In this document: one piece after another, positions 1 to 8,668 of the stretch
Layout of the letters: each line of letters begins with the position of its first letter
Position numbering within the stretch: the stretch's first letter is position 1
Origin: Carboxylicivirga linearis
Lineage (GTDB): Bacteria > Bacteroidota > Bacteroidia > Bacteroidales > Marinilabiliaceae
Assembly (NCBI RefSeq): GCF_018271995.1
Contig: NZ_JAGUCO010000026.1
Location: forward strand, 1-64,000
Direction of reading: 5' to 3'
Length of the DNA: 64,000 nucleotides
Notes under the pieces: generated by a model
What the model was told of the DNA's origin: nothing
The model's database searches: none
Seen by the model: only the letters and a program-made list of their open reading frames with translations
Translations under genes and position numbers: made by a program

Positions 1-72
1 TTCCGAACAGAGAAGTTAAGCCCGGCAGCGCCGATGGTACTGCGTAGAAGTGGGAGAGTAGGTCGCCGCCCT
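1..72 (+). rRNA. rrf: 5S ribosomal RNA, 3' part
   Basis: The first bases match the conserved 3' two-thirds of bacterial 5S rRNA: the CCGAACAGAGAAGTTAAGC stretch of loop B/helix III, the GATGGTACTGC segment and the GGGAGAGTAGGTCGCCGCC end. About 40 bases of the 5' end lie outside the window. An intrinsic terminator follows at once, so this is the end of an rRNA operon read on the plus strand. Confidence 0.93.
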
Positions 73-81
73 TTTTTTAAG

Positions 82-117
82 AAACCCGTTGTTCAGTTAT
101 GAGCAACGGGTTTTTTT
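82..117 (+). terminator. rRNA operon terminator
   Basis: A perfect stem (AAACCCGTTG pairing with CAACGGGTTT, extended by GTTC/GAGC) around a short loop is followed by a run of seven T. It sits 10 bases after the 5S end, as expected for rRNA operon termination. Confidence 0.9.
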
Positions 118-136
118 GTGGTTTAATTGTTCTTAT

Positions 137-167
137 TTGTAAGAGATCTAAATAAAGTTTATTTTCG
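137..167 (+). promoter_or_regulatory. Probable Bacteroidota promoter for the hemerythrin gene
   Basis: TTG at 137-139, a 20-base spacer and TATTTTCG at 160-167 resemble the TTG-N19/20-TAnnTTTG promoter of Bacteroidota with one mismatch. It lies inside the longest possible open frame of the next gene, so translation should begin at 184 or later. Confidence 0.45.
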
Positions 168-183
168 AACAAAATTTATCACT

Positions 184-924
184 ATGCATATAACCGGAGA
201 AATGAAGATGGTTGATGTTGTTCAAAAAGACATTCAACTGTTAGCTGTAATTCAACGATTAAATATTCCTTTGGGATTTCGTGAGAAATCTGTAAAAGAA
301 GTATGTCAAGAACAAGAGGTAGATTTGCAGTTCTTTTTAAGCCTGGCTAATGCTTTTCATGATAAGGAGTATTTTAAAGTAGAATACTTTAAAGATTTTC
401 CCGTTACCTGGTTGATTAATTACCTTAAAAGTGCTCATAAATGCTATATTGAATACCGTATTCCTGAAATAGAACGACAAATCATTAATCTGGAAAAGCA
501 AGTTGATGCTAAAGAAAAAAATATGGGTTTATTGCTCAAATTCTTTAGAGATTATATCAGGGAATTTACCTCGCATATTGAGCAGGAAGAAGCCAATGTT
601 TTTCCGTATATTATTGAATTAGCAGATAGAATAAAAGATCTTGAAAACGGAAAGATTGATAGCTTGGGTGAAGATGAATTTTCGATAACTGGTTACCTGG
701 ACGATCACAATAATATTGAAGAAACATTATTTGATTTAAAAAACATTCTTCTTAAGTTTTTACCCCCACCAGTTGAAAATTGTGAATACAACAATCTTAT
801 TTACGATATATTCAGGCTTGAGAGTGATTTACTTGATCATGCAGATATGGAAGAAGGAGTTTTGTTTCCGCGAGTTCATGAGATGGAATACAGGTTAAAT
901 GAAGCTATAAAAAAACAGGGTTAA
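184..924 (+). CDS. Hemerythrin-domain protein (ScdA/YtfE-like)
   Basis: Cytosolic protein of about 246 residues. The N-terminal 60 residues (IPLGFREKSVKEVC region) resemble the helical domain that precedes hemerythrin domains in the ScdA/YtfE group. A four-helix hemerythrin-like domain follows, with spaced His and HxxxE-type ligands: SAHKC, SHIEQEEANVFP, DDHNNIEE and DHADMEEGVLFPRVHE. Such proteins bind a non-haem di-iron centre and are linked to oxygen or nitric-oxide sensing and iron-sulphur repair. It sits 4 bases upstream of a LuxR-type regulator, a pairing that recurs in Bacteroidota and suggests that both act in redox signalling. The frame is open from 127, but the promoter-like site at 137-167 argues for the ATG at 184, or those at 202 or 208, which follow a GGAGA. 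Confidence 0.82.
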   Translation: MHITGEMKMVDVVQKDIQLLAVIQRLNIPLGFREKSVKEVCQEQEVDLQFFLSLANAFHDKEYFKVEYFKDFPVTWLINYLKSAHKCYIEYRIPEIERQIINLEKQVDAKEKNMGLLLKFFRDYIREFTSHIEQEEANVFPYIIELADRIKDLENGKIDSLGEDEFSITGYLDDHNNIEETLFDLKNILLKFLPPPVENCEYNNLIYDIFRLESDLLDHADMEEGVLFPRVHEMEYRLNEAIKKQG

Positions 925-928
925 AGCT

Positions 929-1507
929 ATGGTAAATGTTTTAATAATTGATCCGTCTTACATTGTAGCATCAGGCTTAGCATCACTGTTAAATCAATTA
1001 AAAGAAGTACATCAAGTTAAAATAACTGATAATGGTATAGATTGTTTGCATATTATTCAACAACTTGAAGCAGATATTATTTTTATTAATACCGCAGTAC
1101 TAACATCAGAACAGTATAACGAATTCAAGCAGCTTATTAGTAAAGATATTTTGGTTAGTTATTTATTGTACTCGGCATTACCGGATGATGTTTCGGGTAA
1201 TCAGTTTTCTATTGTGCAATCAAAAGCATCAATGGTTGATAAACTGCAGGAAATGGTTCTGGAAGTAACCAAAAATAAATCAGAAGAGGATCAAACTGAG
1301 GAATTAAGCCCTAGAGAGAAATCTATTTTAAAATGTGTTGCATTAGGATTAACTAATAAGGAAATAGGGGAAAGGGAATATATTAGTACTCATACAGTCA
1401 TTTCACATCGTAAAAATATTACTCGGAAATTAGGAATAAAAACGGTTTCAGGTTTGACAGTTTACGCTATTATTAATAACATTATACAAATGAATGATAT
1501 AAAGTAG
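929..1507 (+). CDS. LuxR-type regulator with a degenerate receiver domain
   Basis: The 192-residue protein has a receiver-like N-terminal half (VLIIDPSYIVASGLASLL) and a LuxR/GerE helix-turn-helix at about residues 125-190 (LSPREKSILKCVALGLTNKE, then a recognition helix STHTVISHRKNITRKLGI). The usual phospho-acceptor at the end of receiver strand 3 (DxxxxD) reads ADIIFIN, so Asn appears to replace Asp and ordinary phosphorylation is unlikely. It is almost certainly co-transcribed with the hemerythrin gene 4 bases upstream, which may provide its signal. Function is inferred from family and context; targets are unknown. Confidence 0.85.
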   Translation: MVNVLIIDPSYIVASGLASLLNQLKEVHQVKITDNGIDCLHIIQQLEADIIFINTAVLTSEQYNEFKQLISKDILVSYLLYSALPDDVSGNQFSIVQSKASMVDKLQEMVLEVTKNKSEEDQTEELSPREKSILKCVALGLTNKEIGEREYISTHTVISHRKNITRKLGIKTVSGLTVYAIINNIIQMNDIK

Positions 1508-1527
1508 TTGAGTTATTACTTAAGCCT

Positions 1528-1902
1528 ATGAAGTTTGGACAAGCCAGTTGTTTTTATCCTCGTTTGTTTGCCTACAGCGTTGATCTTGTTATTGCTGTTG
1601 GTTTAAGTTTGTTTCCTCGAATTGGGTGGATCTTCGGACTAATTTATTTTTTATTTAAGGATGCAATGCCTTTTATAAAAGGGCAAAGTTATGGCAGACG
1701 AATATTTAAAATCAGATTAGTTCGGTTACCTCATAACGAATCAATGGAGCAGCATCCTGAGAAATCATTAATACGCAATATTATCTTACTGATACCCTTA
1801 TTAAACCTATACGAAATTTACCTTTTTTTCTTCAAGGATTATCGCCTTGGAGAGAAATGGTCTGAAACAACTGTTATTTCGTCATCTGATCAAGAACCAT
1901 GA
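1528..1902 (+). CDS. RDD family membrane protein
   Basis: A 124-residue protein with the RDD signature: an Arg and an Asp in the first membrane segment (RLFAYSVDLVIAVG), a second hydrophobic segment around residues 33-45, the GQSYGRRIFKIRLVR loop, and a last membrane segment near residues 83-102. The family is of unknown function; some members are linked to ion transport. It lies 20 bases after the LuxR gene on the same strand and may be read through from it. Its last 13 bases overlap the end of the convergent kinase gene. It is shorter than a typical RDD protein (about 150 residues). Confidence 0.75.
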   Translation: MKFGQASCFYPRLFAYSVDLVIAVGLSLFPRIGWIFGLIYFLFKDAMPFIKGQSYGRRIFKIRLVRLPHNESMEQHPEKSLIRNIILLIPLLNLYEIYLFFFKDYRLGEKWSETTVISSSDQEP

Positions 1903-4900
1903 TATAGGGGAAAATCGATATAAAACGTTGTTCCTATATTGGGTGTTGTTTCAAACCATATATCACCACCACTGTTTTTAATAATGTTTTTAACAATTGA
2001 TAAACCTAATCCCATTCCCGATGATTTAGTGGTAAAATTAGGCATAAAGATCTTCTTCTTGGTTTCTTTATCCATTCCTCTTCCATTATCAGAAAAGCTA
2101 AGATGAACATTGGGGCTTTGTTTAGAAATGGTAATATTAATATTTCCTTTCTTATCTTTTGGAATGGCCTGAACAGCATTTTTTAACAGGTTATTAAACA
2201 CACTCTTTAATTGATCGCTATCTGCAAAAATGGTTAATTCTTTCTCATCAACATGAAGCTGAAAATGAATGTCTTTTTCAGTTTTCTCGAATAACGAAAG
2301 TGCGTTTTCAAGTTTCTCAACAATATTCACTTTTTGGCGGTTGGCTTGTGGCATTTTAGCAAAATTCGAAAACTCATTGGCAATGACATGTAACTGGTCT
2401 ATTTGCTCTATTAAGGTTTTAGATACCCGATGAAGGTATGATTCAAAATCTTGCTGTTCGTCCCATGCACGAAGTAAATATTGAACACTTAATTTCATAG
2501 GGGTTAAGGGATTCTTAATTTCATGCGCAATTTGCTTAGCCATTTCTCGCCATGCCGATTCACGCTCCGACTTGGCAAGTTTTTCGGCACTGGCCGATAA
2601 CTCATCCACCATTCGGTTATATTCCTTAACCAGGCTTCCTATCTCATCTTTTCCTTTATATCCAATTTTTTTATTCTGTTGTCCTAGTTTTATTTGTGCT
2701 AATCTATCCTGAATAAGAATTAATGGATGGGTAATTCTTCTTGAAATAACTACAGCAAGTCCAATGGCAAATAGTACAAACAATAAGTAGGCATTTACTA
2801 CTGCCACAACCAATGATGATATTTCTGTTTTTAACTCATTATTTCCAACAAAATAGGGTAAGTTAAGGTAAGCCAGTATTTTATTTTCATAATTGTAAAT
2901 TGGGATGTATGCTGATGTATATGACAATGAACCAATGGTTTCTTCATGAATGTATTCGGAATAGTTTTCAACCGAGAGCTTTTTATAAGCTTGTGTATTC
3001 ATCATGGTACCTGTTAATCCTTTTTGGTATAACTCTGGTCGTGAGGTGGCGAGTAACTGGCCATCGATTTGATAAAGGTTTATGTCGCTATAAAAAACAT
3101 TTGAAAATTTTTGAAGTAGATATTGAAGGTAATCTACTATTTCATCATTTAATTCAGGTTCACTAACTATTTTTTGCTCCATTTCCTGCAATACAGATCG
3201 TATTCGTTGCGATAACATCTGATTATTTTTTTGCTTAAACTGGTATACAGAATAATAGACAGAGCTGACTCCCATAATAACCAAAATCATTACCACAAGA
3301 CTAACGAATGTAATTTGAATACGTTCTTGAATGGAGAAAGAGAAGCGGTACTTGTTATTTTTCAGTTTTGAGAACAGAAGTATGGCTGATGCCAATAAAA
3401 AGAATAGAATGAAAAAAGTGGAAAATGCCATAATAATATGGAATTTTCGTACCTGTATTCGACTTAAAACGATCGTGGTATTTTTATTTGGGCTGTATAC
3501 TAAATGTGACATTTTATCCTCATTGGCAAATATTTTTTCACCTACATTGGCAGAGTAACGATTGTTTTTAGAAGGATAATTAAAACTTCCACTTTGTTTT
3601 ACCAGTTTATTGTCAATGTAATTGGCATAAGAGTAATTTTTTAGGTTACTTAGATTTATTTGCTCCTGTTCTGTTGTTAATAGTTCAGGATAACCTAATC
3701 CTGAAAAGGCAGGTTTTGAATTTATCTCAAAAAACAAAGTTGTTTCATACGAAGGGTCATCCTTAAAAAAACAAACTTTGCCAAAATAAGATATTTGACC
3801 GTTGTCGTTATCTAAAAAATAGAATAGCTTACTACTTGGTATCTGTTGTCCAAATTCAAGAACTACATCGTCGAAATAAGAATAACAGTTGGTTGTTTCG
3901 TTATTGTGTTCCATTATCAGGTCTACTCCTGGCCAACATGTAGTAACTTGAATTTCATATCTTTGCCAATAGCCATAGAAATAGTTTTTTCTAAGATGAT
4001 CGTAAATTAAATCTTCATTAATATTATTCTTATATAATAATTCCTTTAATTGATCATCTTTAAAGAGTCTCGATTCAATCTCGGATAAATACATTTCCGC
4101 AACCGGATCAGCTTCCCGAAGTAATTGAAAGGAAAGATTCTCAATTAATAATTCTCTGTTTTTGGCTTCTTTCTTAATATTGAATTGATAAAGTTGAAAA
4201 ATATTAAAAGCTGAAACCAGAAAAATTAAGAAAATAAAAGTACCATAGCTTAGCTTGTTTTTTGTCTTACGTTTAGCTGTAAATAATATTCCTCCTATAA
4301 GTAAGAAAAATGCCAGACTACTTGGGTGTATATCATAGTGAATTATATCGCTTAATAACCAAAATACAAGGTAACTAAAACAACTAATCAGGAAGAAACC
4401 GACGTAAGATAAATTTGTTTTGTAATTAGATATTAATTTTTCAAATACAAAAGCAAAAGCCAGAAATAATTGTGCAAGAATCAATAACTTAAAAACAAAA
4501 ACTTCATTTAAATCCTCAATATTGAAAAAGATGGATGCTTGAGATGAGTTACGAACAAGCATGTAAATTAAATCATTAATAAAGAGGAAATAGCTTAAAG
4601 TAAAGAAGACGCTTAAAAAGGTATTGAAATAATAAGCTTTGCGATTGCTATGTAATTTATCAAGGGCTCTTGGCTTTTTAAAATATTTATAAAACCAGAA
4701 ACTCCAATATAATATTAATATTCCAAACACTTCGAGACTGGCAAGAGAAGGAAGCCATTCTGATACGGCAAAGGTAGCAGGTGAGAAGAAGGTGGTATAA
4801 TAAAATGCTTCAGGTATTGAATAATTTATAAATAATAGATAAATCAGGAAAAGGTATATAATGGCAGGAATAAATAAATAATTACTGTTTTTTGAATTAC

Positions 4901-5588
4901 CAAATCTTTTGAAAAAGCGATCAGCACCGACTAGTAGAAGTATTATTGAAATTATATTTATCAAGAATAGGAAGATGCTGATTTTGGGTATGTGATTGTC
5001 TTTTGCATCAAAAAACAAGGAGAAAAGAAAATTTCCTTCTTTATCTGTTATGTTAAAATGATGATTTTCTGATTGATTTAAAGAGATGTTTGGCCGAGAA
5101 TTGAGAGTGCTATAATTAGAGAAGTTATTTGATAAAAACCTATTCTGATAACTGTATTCTTTTTTTATCCGATTAAAAGCTATCCATACATTATCACCCA
5201 CTTTAAGACTGGAAGTAATGTACCATCCATTTGTAAATTTTCGAATGCTGATACTACTCGATTCAGTATAATATTCATCTAATGGAATAATAGAAGAAGA
5301 CCAGGCTACAGGAATAGAATCACGAAATAGGTAATAAATATTATCCGTTTTGGATAGCGAATCCATAAGATCCCAAAGATGACTTACGTTTGTAATATCT
5401 TCTTTTGATAAAGTGTTCAGGTTTTTTTCAAGCGATTCTTGCGTTTGCAAAATAAGCTTCTGAACAGATTGAATATCTTCGGTATGAGAATATTCCTCAT
5501 CAAAATAAATTTCAACCACTTTACCCATTGTAAACAGCAAAATAGCTAATATAAAATAGGTGATGATCTGGGGTTTGTGTTTCGCCAT
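1890..5588 (-). CDS. Giant multi-TM NtrY-like sensor histidine kinase
   Basis: A 1232-residue inner-membrane kinase. One N-terminal membrane segment and a periplasmic region of about 180 residues are followed by about eight hydrophobic segments (roughly residues 205-470). A second large extracytoplasmic region (about 480-730), two more segments, another periplasmic loop and a last segment lead into a HAMP domain near residue 930. The kinase core has the HisKA motif AHEIKNPLTPMK (His about 1022) and a HATPase domain with NNLLKNAVQA, SDNGRGMD and GMGLGLSIVK. The HisKA form is that of NtrY-type kinases. No response regulator gene is adjacent, so its partner is unknown. It is far larger than ordinary NtrY (about 750 residues). 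Confidence 0.9.
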   Translation of the reverse strand: MAKHKPQIITYFILAILLFTMGKVVEIYFDEEYSHTEDIQSVQKLILQTQESLEKNLNTLSKEDITNVSHLWDLMDSLSKTDNIYYLFRDSIPVAWSSSIIPLDEYYTESSSISIRKFTNGWYITSSLKVGDNVWIAFNRIKKEYSYQNRFLSNNFSNYSTLNSRPNISLNQSENHHFNITDKEGNFLFSLFFDAKDNHIPKISIFLFLINIISIILLLVGADRFFKRFGNSKNSNYLFIPAIIYLFLIYLLFINYSIPEAFYYTTFFSPATFAVSEWLPSLASLEVFGILILYWSFWFYKYFKKPRALDKLHSNRKAYYFNTFLSVFFTLSYFLFINDLIYMLVRNSSQASIFFNIEDLNEVFVFKLLILAQLFLAFAFVFEKLISNYKTNLSYVGFFLISCFSYLVFWLLSDIIHYDIHPSSLAFFLLIGGILFTAKRKTKNKLSYGTFIFLIFLVSAFNIFQLYQFNIKKEAKNRELLIENLSFQLLREADPVAEMYLSEIESRLFKDDQLKELLYKNNINEDLIYDHLRKNYFYGYWQRYEIQVTTCWPGVDLIMEHNNETTNCYSYFDDVVLEFGQQIPSSKLFYFLDNDNGQISYFGKVCFFKDDPSYETTLFFEINSKPAFSGLGYPELLTTEQEQINLSNLKNYSYANYIDNKLVKQSGSFNYPSKNNRYSANVGEKIFANEDKMSHLVYSPNKNTTIVLSRIQVRKFHIIMAFSTFFILFFLLASAILLFSKLKNNKYRFSFSIQERIQITFVSLVVMILVIMGVSSVYYSVYQFKQKNNQMLSQRIRSVLQEMEQKIVSEPELNDEIVDYLQYLLQKFSNVFYSDINLYQIDGQLLATSRPELYQKGLTGTMMNTQAYKKLSVENYSEYIHEETIGSLSYTSAYIPIYNYENKILAYLNLPYFVGNNELKTEISSLVVAVVNAYLLFVLFAIGLAVVISRRITHPLILIQDRLAQIKLGQQNKKIGYKGKDEIGSLVKEYNRMVDELSASAEKLAKSERESAWREMAKQIAHEIKNPLTPMKLSVQYLLRAWDEQQDFESYLHRVSKTLIEQIDQLHVIANEFSNFAKMPQANRQKVNIVEKLENALSLFEKTEKDIHFQLHVDEKELTIFADSDQLKSVFNNLLKNAVQAIPKDKKGNINITISKQSPNVHLSFSDNGRGMDKETKKKIFMPNFTTKSSGMGLGLSIVKNIIKNSGGDIWFETTPNIGTTFYIDFPLYHGS

Positions 5589-5679
5589 ATAGCTTTAATC
5601 AATCTGGATTTAAGTCAATATTTTTATATCTGTATGTTTAAAGATATGCAAAAACTGTGCTATTTATAAAACAATTACT

Positions 5680-6153
5680 TTATTGATGATGATAGGGCTC
5701 ATTTTTTTGTATGGTCATTGCCCGGTAAATTTGTTCAACAAAAAATAACCTAACCATTTGATGAGAAAAGGTCATACGAGAAAGGCTTATTTTTTGGTTC
5801 GCTTTTTTATAAACTTCATCAGAAAAACCATAAGGACCACCAATAACAAAAACAATACGTTTAAATCCGGCTATCATCTTCTTTTCAATAAAACCAGCAA
5901 AGCCTACAGAGTTAAATTCTTTCCCATTTTCATCCAGTAAAACCAAATGATCGCCAGGCTGTAACTGAGATAGGATTTGATCTCCTTCTAATTTTTTTTG
6001 TTGGTCTTCGCTTAAGTTTTTTGTTTTTTTGATGTCGGGTATAGTAGTCATTTTAAAGGAAATATAATGTTTTAAGCGTTTTAAATACTTATCAATTCCT
6101 TCTAATAAATACTTCTCATCGGTCTTACCTATCATAACTAAATCTATTTTCAT
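5680..6153 (-). CDS. rlmH: 23S rRNA (pseudouridine1915-N3)-methyltransferase RlmH
   Basis: A SPOUT-fold methyltransferase that methylates pseudouridine 1915 in helix 69 of 23S rRNA on assembled ribosomes, using S-adenosylmethionine. The 157-residue length is standard. The C-terminal knot is clear: VFVIGGPYGFS, then SLSRMTFSHQMVRLFFVEQI and the terminal EPYHH. The gene stands alone, divergent from the DUF4783-nadC pair. Confidence 0.95.
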   Translation of the reverse strand: MKIDLVMIGKTDEKYLLEGIDKYLKRLKHYISFKMTTIPDIKKTKNLSEDQQKKLEGDQILSQLQPGDHLVLLDENGKEFNSVGFAGFIEKKMIAGFKRIVFVIGGPYGFSDEVYKKANQKISLSRMTFSHQMVRLFFVEQIYRAMTIQKNEPYHHQ

Positions 6154-6223
6154 ACGTATGTAGTGTTAACAGTCAATTAAAAATAAAACGATTAAAAATT
6201 GATGGTTAGTAATGCTATTTGAA

Positions 6224-6231
6224 TACTTTTG
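6224..6231 (+). promoter_or_regulatory. Probable -7 element upstream of the DUF4783-nadC pair
   Basis: TACTTTTG fits the Bacteroidota TAnnTTTG -7 element. A TTG at 6199-6201 is 22 bases upstream, slightly further than ideal. It would give a leader of about 110 bases before the ATG at 6348. Confidence 0.45.
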
Positions 6232-6347
6232 TTGCTAAAGTTAGTGAGTGTTCGTAAAAAACAATTGGATGATTTTGAATTAGCAAGAAAAAAGTTAGAA
6301 AAGGGCGTGATTTTTGATTGTTAGAACACAAACCAAATATCATAATT

Positions 6348-6752
6348 ATGAAGTTTCTTACTTATCTGGTTCTTATTATTACGGCAATGGCAATGAGTAT
6401 TCCAACCAATGCTCAAAACGACAATGCTATTTCAACAAGTGTTATTAATGCCATTAAAAAGGGAGATTCTGAAGCCTTATCTCAAAACTTTTATGGAAAT
6501 ATTGAAATTGTATTACCATCTAAAACAGGTGTGTATAGCAAAAAACAGGCTGAAATGGTATTGAAGGATTTTTTTAATCAGTATCCGGTAGATAGTTTTA
6601 AAATTATTCATAAAGGTAAAAAAGAAAATGCTTCGTTCGCCATCGGTAATTATGATTCATCCAAGAGTCATTTTCGATTCACTTTTCTTACTAAAATGCA
6701 GAACTCTAAATTATTGATTCACCAACTTAGAATTGAGAAACAAGATGAATAA
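6348..6752 (+). CDS. Secreted DUF4783 protein
   Basis: A 134-residue protein with a clear signal peptide ending near SIPTNAQ and a small mature domain resembling DUF4783, an uncharacterised NTF2-like family of Bacteroidota (KKGDSEALSQNF, FLTKMQNSKLLIHQLRI). The ATG at 6348 places the signal peptide at the N-terminus; the upstream frame begins only with TTG. Its stop overlaps the start of nadC by 8 bases, so the two are translationally linked, an arrangement common in Bacteroidota with no known functional reason. Confidence 0.8.
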   Translation: MKFLTYLVLIITAMAMSIPTNAQNDNAISTSVINAIKKGDSEALSQNFYGNIEIVLPSKTGVYSKKQAEMVLKDFFNQYPVDSFKIIHKGKKENASFAIGNYDSSKSHFRFTFLTKMQNSKLLIHQLRIEKQDE

Positions 6753-7587
6753 TGAATTAATTGACACCTTTATAAACCTTGCTATTAAGGAAGATATTGG
6801 TGATGGTGATCATTCCTCTCGTTCTTGTATTCCGCAAGACGCAACAGGGAAGATGAAGTTATTGGTTAAGGAAGAAGGTATTTTAGCCGGATGCGAAATC
6901 GGTATTAAAATATTTAATAAGGTAGATCCAGCCATTAAAGTTGAGAAATTTATTAACGACGGATCTGAAATAAAAGTCGGTGATGTTGTTTTGCATGCAG
7001 AAGGTAGGGTATGGTCGTTACTACAGGCAGAGCGATTAGTCCTGAATGTAATGCAGCGAATGAGTGGAATTGCAACCCGTACCAATGAATACGTTATACG
7101 TTTAGAAGGTACGTCAACACGGGTTTTGGATACGCGAAAAACAACACCTGGCATGCGTATTCTTGAAAAAGAAGCCGTTAAAATTGGAGGGGGAGTAAAC
7201 CATCGAATGGGACTCTATGATATGGTGATGTTAAAAGATAATCACATTGATTTTGCCGGAGGAATTGAAAAAGCCGTAGCTGCCGTTAAAAACTATTTGA
7301 AAGAGAATAATAAGGATATTAAAATAGAGGTAGAAGTGCGCAATTTTGATGAATTAAATGAGGTACTAAGAGTTGGAGGTATTCATCGAATTATGCTTGA
7401 TAACTTTTCAACAGATGACACAAGAAAGGCTGTTGAACTGATTGATGGACGTTTTGAAACAGAATCTTCTGGTGGCATTACTATTGATACTTTGCGCGAT
7501 TATGCCGAATGTGGGGTTGATTATATCTCGGTGGGTGCATTAACGCATCATATCAAAAGCCTTGATTTAAGCCTGAAGGCTTTTTAA
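6745..7587 (+). CDS. nadC: Nicotinate-nucleotide pyrophosphorylase (carboxylating)
   Basis: Quinolinate phosphoribosyltransferase: quinolinate plus PRPP gives nicotinate mononucleotide, CO2 and pyrophosphate in de novo NAD synthesis. The 280-residue protein shows family motifs throughout: DGDHSS near the N-terminus, LQAERLVLNVMQRMSGIAT, TRKTTPGMRILEKEAV, GGGVNHRMGLYDMVMLKDNH and EVEVRNFDE. The start is set at the ATG at 6745 (MNNELIDTF), inside the end of the DUF4783 gene. nadA and nadB are not in the window. Confidence 0.96.
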   Translation: MNNELIDTFINLAIKEDIGDGDHSSRSCIPQDATGKMKLLVKEEGILAGCEIGIKIFNKVDPAIKVEKFINDGSEIKVGDVVLHAEGRVWSLLQAERLVLNVMQRMSGIATRTNEYVIRLEGTSTRVLDTRKTTPGMRILEKEAVKIGGGVNHRMGLYDMVMLKDNHIDFAGGIEKAVAAVKNYLKENNKDIKIEVEVRNFDELNEVLRVGGIHRIMLDNFSTDDTRKAVELIDGRFETESSGGITIDTLRDYAECGVDYISVGALTHHIKSLDLSLKAF

Positions 7588-7610
7588 GATAAAATTTTAA
7601 TAAAATATAG

Positions 7611-7637
7611 AATGGGGCTTATCAGGCCCCATTTTTA
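7611..7637. terminator. Terminator between nadC and the LPP20 gene
   Basis: AATGGGGC and GCCCCATT form a strong stem with a short TTATCAG-type loop and a T-rich tail on the plus strand (TTTTTATT). It lies between two convergent genes; the minus-strand tail is weaker. Confidence 0.85.
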
Positions 7638-7662
7638 TTCTGCAATATTCTATTAAATAAAT

Positions 7663-8652
7663 TTATCTGAAGTAGATATCTGTAAGGCACGATTGTTTCT
7701 TTTGCTTTTCTATTAATTGACGAACTAGAAGGTTTTTACTGACTTTTCTACCCAAACTGACAAAATCAATTTCTGCAACTAATTGTTCCTTCTCTTTTTG
7801 ATTGAAGTTTAATGCTGGAGTTGAAACATTACCTTTCGCATCAGTTACTTGTATTTCATTTATTATATATCCAGCAGAATAGATAAATTTAACGGGAATT
7901 CCTTCAGCTTTTCTATTACTCCATAGAACCTCTATTGTAGCTTTATCAGAAGGGATGGTAGTCCCGGTTTTACCTATAATTTCTTTTTTAGAGCAACTTA
8001 CATTAAGCTGCTTGATAATGTTTAAAATGCTACTTCTTGAAGTTTCAAATAAATCAATTTTTTCGTCATTCACAGTTTTTGAGGTTTCTTCATTCAGATA
8101 GCCACTCAATGCATCAATTGCAGAAGCATATAGTTGAAGAGATTGAATCAGATTCATCTGAGCCTTTTGTTCCTGTGCCTGATTTATTTTTAACCAGGCA
8201 AATTCAATGGCTTTGTTTTTACGTTCCGCTTTTAATGTATAAAAATCCTGTTTCGATAATTGATAAAAGGTATAGTACGTTGAAAGATCTTCCCAACTAT
8301 CAACAAATTCATATCCTTCTAAAAACTCATTAGAAGTTGCATTAATTCTACTTTGAATGTATTCATATACCCCTTTATTGTCTTCAGTCTTTATTAAGTT
8401 GGTCTCACTCTTAATTCTTGTACTTATTTGTTGAGCCAAATCAGCCAGAGCTTTTTCCTTAGATCTGTTTTGATAATATTGTTCTCCACCAACTTTAGAT
8501 GAAATTCCAATACCATAAAAGTAGTTATTGGAGACGGGTCTGGATTTAAGCCAGGTGGGTTTTGACATTTCAAGCAATTCAGCTTGTTTCTTCTTTGATT
8601 GACATGATGTAATTAGTGTCAAAATTAAGATGATGTATGCAACTCTAATCAT
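7663..8652 (-). CDS. LPP20-family lipoprotein
   Basis: A 329-residue lipoprotein with a lipobox (LITSC, Cys about 17). The region around residues 33-130 has the LPP20 pattern: WLKSRP, YFYGIGIS, then KEKALADLAQQIS followed by a charged helix. The C-terminal third is beta-rich and ends in FVSLGRKVSKNLLVRQL. LPP20 domains are found in outer-membrane lipoproteins, often next to CsgG or LpoB relatives. It follows the next lipoprotein gene by only 16 bases on the same strand, so the two are probably an operon and may form one envelope complex. Confidence 0.75.
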   Translation of the reverse strand: MIRVAYIILILTLITSCQSKKKQAELLEMSKPTWLKSRPVSNNYFYGIGISSKVGGEQYYQNRSKEKALADLAQQISTRIKSETNLIKTEDNKGVYEYIQSRINATSNEFLEGYEFVDSWEDLSTYYTFYQLSKQDFYTLKAERKNKAIEFAWLKINQAQEQKAQMNLIQSLQLYASAIDALSGYLNEETSKTVNDEKIDLFETSRSSILNIIKQLNVSCSKKEIIGKTGTTIPSDKATIEVLWSNRKAEGIPVKFIYSAGYIINEIQVTDAKGNVSTPALNFNQKEKEQLVAEIDFVSLGRKVSKNLLVRQLIEKQKKQSCLTDIYFR

Positions 8653-8668
8653 TGTGTTTAAGAGGGTG

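Noticed and set aside
6244-6324. A 26-codon GTG-started frame (VSVRKKQLDDFELARKKL...) in the leader of the DUF4783 gene
   Set aside because: Too short, with no ribosome binding site and no recognised similarity. It could be chance in an A-rich leader.
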